From: Ornithodoros turicata
Taxonomy: Eukaryota > Arthropoda > Arachnida > Ixodida > Argasidae
Assembly (NCBI RefSeq): GCF_037126465.1
Contig: NC_088201.1
Location: 192,040,031 to 192,104,030 of the forward strand
Reading direction: 5' to 3'
DNA length: 64,000 nucleotides
Position numbers and translations under genes: made by a program. Below, piece after piece: positions 55,851 through 64,000 of this stretch (the first letter of the stretch is position 1; every line of letters starts with the position of its first letter). The notes under the pieces are model-generated. The model saw nothing but the letters and a program-made list of their open reading frames with translations. It searched no databases and had not been told where the DNA came from.

Positions 55851-57883
55851 TATATTTTTGGCATAGGGGGAATGACTTACCTAAACCTGCGACATGCACA
55901 CTGATGACAATACACTGAAAACTACATCCTGACGCAATGCACAAAAGGGACCACATTCATACAACTGAAAACTATAACTATAACCGTACTGCAAACAGCG
56001 CACTGTGAGTTATTTTCATGAAGCGTGAGACCATATTTAATGCTCTCTTCGAAGCGTAGGTTGTGAAACCCGCATATGACGACACCTCATATTGCTGCTT
56101 CTTTTTGTGCGGCTTTTTTATCGTCCTAAAAAGAAAAGCCCCCGAAGAGCATAAAATACCAACAAATCAAAATATGCTAAAAAAGTAACATATACTGCGT
56201 GATAACCCGCCCACTCTCAAGTGTGCTTTGAAAGAACAAAGTCCACCTCTGAACTTTGGTGGACGCTCTGGACACCACAAGGAAAGAGTCGAAATAAAAA
56301 TTTGCACACAATTTTTTCGCACTCTTTTTAGCGTTCGCATCTCTCCTATAGACCCGCAGCACACAGTTATGTTTTCAGTACTGACGAGTTGCATCTGACT
56401 ATAAAATTCAATTATGCATAATTGGCTGCGAATTTGAAACATCCGGAAACAGCTTAAATATTTCGCACGTTGGCTTTAAGCGTCATAAAAAGGCATCTAG
56501 CAGCGTTTGTCTATCTTTGGTCCGTGTCCGAACTGCCGCTTTAAGAGGGCTCCGGATTGGGAAGGAGGCCCATTACGATAAAGCGAAGCGTGCAATGCAA
56601 AATACACGCAAGAAAAATGAAAAGCATCGTAAGTATATTCTAAAATGTACCAGAATAAATTCACCTGTAACGCCGACCCACTTGAGGGTTGTGTCACTTG
56701 ACCATCCACATCGAAAAGGTTCCTTAGCACAATCTTGACCTGCAGTAGTACATAAAAAGCAAACGAGACGTGACATATATAATGTGTCGGTGACCAACGT
56801 AATTTAGTCCCTTGGTCGAAACGACGGTTTTTAGGTATCGATAAATTAGAAAGCCGGTGTTCTATGTCGGGAGGCAAGTATGAGCGGCAGGGTGACAGGT
56901 CCACGGAAGTTTTGAACGCTTGAGGATTTTTAATATGCAGCTCCGCCGGTATTCCGAAGCTTCGAAGTCATTGCCATATTTGGAAAGGTTACACAAAACT
57001 CTATTAGAAATCCCTACGACATTTGGTGACTTATTTGAAACAAAGTGTAGAAGTTTCAGTTCCAAACGCGTAGGCGTGGTCATGTTGTCTTTTCCATGCA
57101 TGACGATACAGAGGAAAATCGTGGATAAAAGTCGCTGACCCTCCTGTACTCACAGCTCGCATCCATAGTTACAGCAATCGTTCGTCAGTCGGAAATGCGT
57201 CGCACAAGTATGACAATGTTGGCATTTGTTTCGGAACGATCTTTGTATCGGAACGATTCGGTAAAGAATGCCTGCTTAATGCCTCTTCTCCCTCCTTCGC
57301 TACGTGGACACATGACGTCAGAATTCGTCTGCTACCGCGACTGCAGTTCTGCGAATTCAAGAACTACATCTAACTTCGCGAATTTGAACCTATGCACTAA
57401 TAGTGACACACGTCTTCCGGAAAATCAGTCTTGAGAAAAATATGGAACCGTTTTGCGCTTTATTTTGTTTTCCCAATTTAGTACGCGGACGTTCATTACT
57501 CGCAGACGACGGTGGCTGCCCGTACGGATGACGCTGGCTCATCTCCATGACTACGACCACTAAAAACACGTTCGTGATTGGCTACGGCCTTTGAAAACAC
57601 GATCCTGATTGGCTGACTCTTACTTGTTACGACACATCGACGAATAAGCAGGCTTTCGCATTTAGATGCTGTTGGTACAACAGTGTGCTCGGGCCGGCGT
57701 GGACAGAGAATGAAACTAGCAGACGACCAAGTTGGCGTAAGGATCAAGTGTGCAATACAGTTGAGGGCTCAGGAGCATTCATCTTGCGGAATGAACCAAA
57801 AAGTAGTCCCAGTTAAGCCACGTTCCCACTACAAGGTGTGCACTTTCGGAGCGGGGAGCGGCACACGGAGAACGGCGGGAGTG
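55851..57883. other. No gene recognised
   Basis: AT-rich. Frames up to 135 codons (56497-56904, minus) have no domain known to me. Confidence 0.3.
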
Positions 57884-57891
57884 TCCACACC

Positions 57892-58203
57892 TAGAGTCAC
57901 TAAATAGGGAGCAGAGTAGCAACATTGAGCCACGCTGGCGAGCAAGCCCGCCATTTTGGATCCGGCGCGGCTGCGTCGCCTAGCAATGGGACGCCGATCT
58001 CCCCTTTCTCCTCCGGAAAACAGCGCGTAGTCGAGCCAGGTCGCACCCGAGGAGACCGGTATTGGATGGAGGTGACCAAACATGGACGGCGCGTTCTCGG
58101 AAGGAGAAACCACGTGATACGATCGGCCCAATCGTGGACACCGAAAGGCGGCTCCTGCACGGAAAAGGAATGCGATACTCTGTACCCCTATTTAGTGACT
58201 CTA
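57892..58203. mobile_element. hAT-type MITE, TAGAGTCACTAAATA family, 312 bp
   Basis: Same termini as 55117-55431. Exact 8-bp duplication TCCACACC at 57884-57891 and 58204-58211. This copy shows that TA is part of the element and not the duplication. Confidence 0.92.
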
Positions 58204-58211
58204 TCCACACC

Positions 58212-59200
58212 GAGGGTCACCGTACTTTCGAGATAAAGCGACGAGGGCGAGAGTAGCGGGCCTTCCGCGCGCGCAAAGGACCATCGTCATGTTCTTCGCT
58301 TTGATTGGTTGATCGCTGCCGCCAGCCTTCATCAGTCGCGCAAGGAGCGACTGCTTCGAGGTAGCCGGAGAACGGACGGGACTCTGGAGTCCTCCAAGTC
58401 ACGTTTCTGCTGTTCCGGGCGCCATCCCGGGCTCACGCTCGGCAGTAGGAAACGTGCCTTTACAGAACACCTAGATTCTCGTAACGACTGCTTCCCTCTT
58501 TCCTTCAAAGTCCCACAAAATGGGGGGAACCGTGTTTTCGCATCCTTCTTTTTCGTGCTCGTGGGCTTCCGTTACCAGATTACATGCACGCAGTATTTTG
58601 TTTTATATTGTAAACGTGAAACCTTAACCGTCCTTCACCCATTTTCTTACTCGTAACAATGAACGCCGCTAGGGACTCCGGAGACCAAGCATTGCCGACG
58701 CCGCGCAATCGCCGTTTGCGGGTGGGCTCGGCTGTTTACAGTCGGGCTTACGTCACGACCGCTTTTCCGTCGAAGAAAACGTTGTGTGCGTTGTATTTAC
58801 AGCGAAGAGGACAATACAAGAGTAGAAAATGGCCACCGCGAATACCGGAATACACCTTGACTCTAACGTCACTGCATGCCAATCCGCCAGGGAGGAAGCA
58901 CGAGAAATGTCATGTGCTTTCGAGAACCAATGGGAATTGCCGTGGCTCCCTCTCCTCAGATGTCAAAGCTTTGCTCTGTGTATTGATCGTCGCTAGGGGC
59001 GCCACTGTGCCGTCTCGTGGTGGGGATCTTCGTTTCTGTTTCGTTTTTCTTATTTACAGTAAAAACTGTCATATCGGATGAAAAGCTACTTTCTTGGAAC
59101 ACATTTATCGCCTTCCTCATGCCTTATCAGGAAAGATGCATTTCGTAGTCACTCTCGCGTCCCTTTGCTTGCATCAAGCCTGGACAGCCTCTTACACGTG
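58212..59200. other. No gene recognised
   Basis: Frames at 58309-58656 and 58659-59081 (plus) are open for over 110 codons but resemble nothing I know. Confidence 0.3.
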
Positions 59201-59417
59201 CGCTCTAAAAGCAGAACTTCACTGCATAGCACGCTGTGCGCTTATGATTCGAGGAGAGAGGAGGGCGTACGCCTTTTTGTGGCAATTATCATATATCCTA
59301 ATTGGCACAAAAAGGCGTACGCCCACCACTCTCCTCGAATCATAAGCGATAACCCTATCATTCGTGGCAATGGTTGGTGCACAGCGTGCTACGCAGTGAA
59401 GTTCTGTTTTTAGAGTG
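59201..59417. mobile_element. foldback MITE, copy G
   Basis: CGCTCTAAAAGCAGAACTTC to TTCTGTTTTTAGAGTG. Second-subfamily arms with GGCGTACGCC in each and a TTTGTGGCAATT/AATTGGCACAAA centre. Part of the left arm is deleted. Confidence 0.85.
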
Positions 59418-59582
59418 TGCGATGCCTTGGTACGCAATGCAATGTGCGGATAGACGACCTGAGGCCCTACGTCATCGATCACGTTTCACCGCCGCGCAAA
59501 GCATGCTGGTGGGCATTATCAGCTTTATCAGCCTATCAGACGAAGCATTTTTCCTGCTTCTTGCCCACCACAGAAAAATATA

Positions 59583-59736
59583 CCCAAGCAGCATAATGTA
59601 CTGAAAGTCGAGTGCAGTAGGGGTGGACGGTATGTGTCTTATCATTGTTCTTTAGTTTCACCAGTCAGTTCAAGACCTTCCACCTTATACCCGTCCACCT
59701 CTATTGCACTCGACTTTCAGTACATTGTGCTGCTTG
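59583..59736. mobile_element. AAGCAGCACAATGTA MITE, copy 1
   Basis: CCCAAGCAGCATAATGTACT and GAAAGTCGAGTGCA are complemented at the right end (TGCACTCGACTTTCAGTACA, TTGTGCTGCTTG); GGGTGGACGG pairs with CCGTCCACC. Duplication not resolved. Confidence 0.75.
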
Positions 59737-59923
59737 CGTAACCTCGAACCGGTCTTTTCGTTATGTCACATGTTCGTAAACAGAGGGTCGTCTAGACTGC
59801 CGGGGAGCATCCCCACGACATGGTTCGTTCAGTGAACACCAGGGGGGTGACTCCCAAATGTCTCGGCGCCATGTACGACACGTAGAAAAATAATTATTTT
59901 TTTCTTCGGTACTCTGGTGTGTA

Positions 59924-60603
59924 CAGTCGACCCGCGTTTATCCGGACGGCTTCGTTTCCTAGCGGGATCCTAAAAGGACATCTTTATTGACCATTACACA
60001 GAAAACTATCCATTGTCATCTGTTTCGTTCTAATACACGCATCCAGTTCTTGCAAACCTTTGCGAATGGCATCGACTTGCCAAATATTGTTCTGTTGCTC
60101 GAAATATAATAGCGCTGTTCTCAGTGCCGCCCGTCTTTCTACCGTCATCCACGCTTTCATCATCAGATTCTTCTTGAACACTATCGGAAGCTTACGACAC
60201 TGACGATGTCGTCATCTATGATTGCAGCGCAGGGACCTTCTCAGTCTGAAATGACCAGACTGCTCAGTGGATTACTTTTGTGTAACGTGCAAAGTGGGAA
60301 AGGGAGAAAATTCTTCCTAGCAACACCGTCTTTGTGTCAGTAAAGAGGAGGCCCCGACCAGGGTCCTCGACCTCGCTTGACTAGGTGTGGGCCAAGTGTC
60401 CTTCCTCGACAATGACCAGATAACTTAAGCCGATTGTTGGGTTTTAGTCACTTCTGTTCCCTGGAATTCTCGTCCAGGTCCGGAAGCGGAAGTCCGAGGA
60501 AGTACGAGGACGAAATACACGGGGAGAAATCCGTCCCCATGCTTTTTTGTCCGAATAACGCAGGATCCGGATAAATGAAGTCCGTATAAACGCGGATCGA
60601 CTG
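59924..60603 (-). mobile_element. pogo/Tigger-like element, internally deleted
   Basis: TIRs CAGTCGACCCGCGTTTATCC and its complement are flanked by TA (59922-59923, 60604-60605). TIR sequence and TA duplication fit the pogo/Tigger branch of Tc1/mariner. At 680 bp it lacks most of a transposase gene, but a C-terminal remnant survives on the minus strand. Confidence 0.85.
59984..60181 (-). pseudogene. Tigger-type transposase C-terminal remnant
   Basis: A 65-codon frame reads ALRTALLYFEQQ, then a helix, then KQMTMDSFL before the stop. Tigger/jerky transposases end in the same way (A-x-x-AL-x-YFEQQ ... KQ-(T/K)-I-x-D-(Y/F)F). The DDE catalytic core and DNA-binding domains are absent. Confidence 0.65.
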
Positions 60604-60664
60604 TATAGTACTATGCATGCATGATGGAATGGATAAGAGGGAATATTCATCAGAAGCTTTTGAC

Positions 60665-61480
60665 GCTAGGCGTTTTTGTTGAGTTATCGAAATCGTTCGA
60701 CGTTGTATGGCCATAAAATCCTAACGTAAAAGCTTCAGTTTTACGGAGCCCGTGGTTGCGCCTTACAGCTCATTAGTAGCTGTATTTATCCAAGAGAAAG
60801 CAATTAGTATCGATTGGTTTATATCGTTCATGAGAGCGATACGTTTCCTGTAGGGTGTCGCAAGGGTCAATAATTGGCCAATTTTTGTTTTTGATTTATA
60901 TGAATGAACTGACTGATTTTTTTATCCTCTACGGTTGCATTACACGCTGACGATAATAATATTTTCTTACAAAGTGAATTCATAAATATTTTATTTGATC
61001 ATTATCAAATAAACATCAACAACTATATACATAGTTGTTTTTGTTGATAAGGCCAGCTCTGTGGCTGGTGAATTTAGCACGTGGCACAATTTGGCACGTG
61101 TCTCTAAATAAACTGAAACCCAATCTCGATACAGCACAACAAATGCTTTTTCATCCTAAGCAGATGGTTATGTATTCTGATAATAAGCTTATCTTATTCG
61201 GGGGATCGGAACTGAAGAAAGTTGAAATGATTATGTTCCTTGGAGTATTTATTGACCCAAGTTTACGCGTATCTTGGACCATTCATGATGATCACCTTAG
61301 AAAGACACGGGATCACGGGATTTATGCATTAGCTCGTATTGTGTTAGAAAGTTTACTCACAGTGAAGTCCTGTCTCACTTATCAGGAATTCACTATCCGC
61401 ATCCGGACAGTAAGTTCGGGGACCTATCTTCCAGGGCCTAGGTCATTCTTATTCACTTATCCGGAAATCTGTCAACGTTT
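60665..61480 (+). pseudogene. non-LTR retrotransposon (Jockey/CR1-like) RT relic
   Basis: Across several frames with stops: a LSKSFDVV block (about 60680-60710), then VGCRKGQ...ANF-x-FLFI (60855-60905, matching the GVPQGS-x-LGPLLFLIYINDL motif), an ADDNNIF-type box (60950-60965), and an open frame 61035-61658 with LFHPKQ, FLGV-x-IDPSL and a following helix. This is the order of the LINE RT palm and thumb. Many stops and small gaps mark it as long dead. Confidence 0.75.
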
Positions 61481-61598
61481 TCTGTCCTTGGCATGTGTTG
61501 TGCTCGCATTATTCTGGAAAAGTGTCACATCTCACCCGGGCATTCTGTATTGCCTGACTCCCCTTTTCTTCAGAGGTCACACCCTTTTGGCTTGTGCG

Positions 61599-61788
61599 CC
61601 CAAGCAGCACAATGTATTGAAAGTCGAGTGCAATGGGCAGGTACGTGGAAGGCCTTGAACAGAACCGTGAAACTAAAGAACACATGCCGTAAGGAACACA
61701 CGTACCATACCGTGCCAACAGGTACCATAAAGAACACATACCGTCCACCCCCATTGCACTCAACTTTCAGTACATTGTGCTGCTTGGG
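61599..61788. mobile_element. AAGCAGCACAATGTA MITE, copy 2
   Basis: CCCAAGCAGCACAATGTATT and GAAAGTCGAGTGCAATGGG are complemented at the right end. The inner ACACATACCGT/ACACACGTACC words are near-tandem. It follows directly on the LINE relic. Confidence 0.8.
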
Positions 61789-62312
61789 CGGGCGCACAGT
61801 ACAGATGGTAAACGATAAGCGGAAGGGGTGCCGTGTATCCACCGGGCGCACGAACCCCACACGTGAACGTCAATGTCCAAGCCGTTCGAAAACATCGTAC
61901 GCCATATGCCAAAGATGTATTTAAAAAGACAAAAACATGTGCGCGGGGCCAACTTTCTGAGCCATCACCCTTCTTTGAAAACCAGGGTGACGCAGCAGGT
62001 GCCGTGGTTGTGATCAAAATTCCGTCGCACGCGTGCCTACTAATTTCAAGCAGCTCACTTCGCACGAATTTTTTATGTAACGATCTCTTCTGTGTTTCCT
62101 TTTCTGGAGCTATAAAGAGGTCTCCCAAATTTTTTGGGTTTCCCCGGAGGTTTGCCAGGCCCGGATATCCGGAAATTCGTTGTCCGGACGAAAACGGACG
62201 GCTCCCGATGTGTCCGGATAATTGAGACATGATTGCGTATTATTCAACGTTCAACAGTCACCTGCCATGCCAGCAAGTTCCGTGTTGTACCCGGACGATG
62301 CCCACCAGAGGA
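61789..62312. other. No gene recognised; Tigger-like fragment
   Basis: 62145-62225 carries GGATATCCGGAAATTCG and TGTCCGGATAATTGAGAC, resembling pogo-type TIRs, without a partner. Confidence 0.35.
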
Positions 62313-62320
62313 AAAGAAAT

Positions 62321-63151
62321 GAGGGAAGGGTAACGGTAATGGTAACGGAAACAGAAACGGTATGTTACCGATATATTGGAGATGATAACGATCACAGAAA
62401 CGCATACCACGGTCCTCCATTACCGGAAATAGAAACGGAAACGAAAATTATCGTCCGCTATTGAATTCGGGTAATGGCTATTCCTGTTGTGCGATGACAT
62501 TTGAGTCACGTTTCATTTTATTTTTCTATTTTCATGACTTCATTCCCTGTAATGCTCCAAATACTACACGTGAGCATGGAAAAAAAGCGCAATATTGGAT
62601 CTCCAGGGTGCATCCCTCGCTCACCTCGGCCCAGTCCTCGTAACTCCATAACATCAACACCTGACTATACTCCACCGTAGCACGAGGATGACAGTCTGCG
62701 GTTTTTAGTTATCTATTTCTTACTTTTTTTTTTCACGTCACCGTTGCTATGGCAGTATTATTTACTACTGAGAGCGTCCGCTTATGAATTCGGCATTGGA
62801 TGAAGCTTACGCCGATCTTGAGTTGCTGGACTCAGAGTGACTGAAGACATATGTTCCGACGTTTTCTTTAAAAGCTATTGCAAGGTGTGCGCATCCCAAC
62901 GACGTAAAATTATTTCTGTAGTGTGTTCGCGTGACACCTAAGCAGCACTTGGGCAAAACAGGGTGCTGACAGAACCGTACTGGCTGTCCTCCCGCCAGCT
63001 CTGTAACAGTCTTTCCATTACCAGAAGCGGTAACGGAAACGTAACAGAAACTAAATTGAAAGGCCGGTATCAGAAACGGGTAACGGAAACGAAAATATAG
63101 CAGTAGCGAAAATGGAAACGGTAACGATAATACGTTCGTTACCCTTCCCTG
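62321..63151. mobile_element. hAT-type non-autonomous element (831 bp)
   Basis: Ends GAGGGAAGGGTAACG and CGTTACCCTTCCCTG, flanked by an exact 8-bp duplication AAAGAAAT (62313-62320, 63152-63159). Both subterminal regions are runs of GTAACGGAAACGGAAA-like words, a pattern also seen in the hAT at 25885-26634. No ORF of note. Confidence 0.88.
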
Positions 63152-63159
63152 AAAGAAAT

Positions 63160-64000
63160 ATCCTCACCGCGTGCACTGAGTTGCAGAGACGACAGAGCCA
63201 CAAACGCCGCCAGCAAGACCCGTTCCAGGCTCTCAGAAGATACGGTCATCCTGAAAAAGCACGTTGCAATCTCTTTCGCGTCTCCCCTTTGCAATGCGTT
63301 GGGTGACACTGATAGACGGACCCTTTTGTCGACATATCGGCGACGAAAACAATTGTGCCGGCAGCTGTCGTAAAATATGCACGACACGATCCGAAGGAAG
63401 TTTAAGAAAAAGATATCCCACGCCTATACACAGGCGATCGATGAAACGCCACAATAGAACAACACAACTCCTTCGATGTTTTCTACTTCGATTGCACGTT
63501 TCCCTCCTTCTCGGCTGCAGCCCGTTTCCTTCGGAGGTACGGGGCGGTGATTACTTCCGGCTCGTACCCCGAAAGACAAAGTATAGGGGTACAAATATCG
63601 ATCTTAACGTACACTGGACCCTCTGACGAAATCGCTTTCTTCAAATTATCGTTTTGTTCGAAGGTTTACGGAGTTCCGGCCAAAATGCACGCGTTTCGAA
63701 GCGGGTTACTATTCTAATTGTACTGCTAGCCGAGTCCGATTACTGCGAAGGGTGTGCCTACAGAAGCACGTAATACAAAACAACCTCACGTCTTTGTTCT
63801 TATTTTACACCGTAATTAAAGGAGTGCCGAAGTGCTCATCGTGCCCAAATACTCTTTCATCTTTTTTCGTCCAATACTTTTTTGTGAAGTCCTGCGGCGT
63901 TTCGGTGCGCTTCTGATGCACCACCACCGTTGTTTTTGTAAAACATCCGCTTATATCGAACAGTTTTCTCAGCGCCGTACACTTCGCTATAATGAGGCTT
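63160..64000. other. No gene recognised
   Basis: Frames up to 120 codons (63264-63626, plus) without known domain. TATATCGAACAG...CGCTATAATGAGG at the right edge may be the start of another pogo-type element cut by the window. Confidence 0.3.

Noticed and set aside
55117..58203. Reading the two 312-315 bp elements as TA-inserting Tc1 MITEs
   Set aside because: Eight-base duplications outside the TA in three copies show that TA is part of the terminus.

Overview
The window is a repeat-dense stretch of an animal nuclear genome. Spliced exons with GT/AG borders, tRNA-derived SINEs, hAT, Tc1/pogo and Harbinger-type elements and a Ty3/gypsy retrotransposon exclude a prokaryote. An arachnid, most probably a tick, is my best guess, from the general look of the SINE, foldback and LINE-tail families and a mucin-like gene. 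That is an inference; no species marker was found. There is no operon, CRISPR, rRNA or convincing tRNA gene.

Layout: 1-2559 (-) is the 5' part of a Ty3/gypsy element (5' LTR, PBS, gag, protease, RT) running off the left edge. 2567-5721 holds four foldback MITEs. 5896-7968 (-) carries two consecutive exons of a sugar-transporter-like MFS gene (MFSD4/NaGLT1 family); their splice phases match exactly. 8786-10131 and 44660-45706 are two copies of a short non-autonomous LTR element with the same PBS core as the gypsy element. 10-37 kb is mostly non-coding repeats: a long-TIR Tc1-like element, hAT derivatives, SINEs, a THAP-domain relic and an Ig-domain relic. 37879-40425 (-) is a 2.5 kb exon of a secreted-type mucin, a Thr/Ser/Pro tract followed by a C-terminal domain with four YVRP/YIRP repeats. 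40.7-64 kb is again mobile DNA: a hAT containing the LTR mini-element, a Harbinger-like MITE, a nested MITE pair, a Tigger-like element with a transposase tail, a decayed LINE RT and further hAT elements.

Only the MFS gene and the mucin look like functional host loci, and both are incomplete here. The rest is best read as layered insertions. Several can be ordered in time because target-site duplications remain exact: a SINE split by a hAT that contains a 48-bp hAT remnant, a hAT carrying an LTR mini-element, and a TA-flanked foldback element carrying a 315-bp hAT MITE. Coordinates of TEs with visible duplications are exact; the others are approximate.
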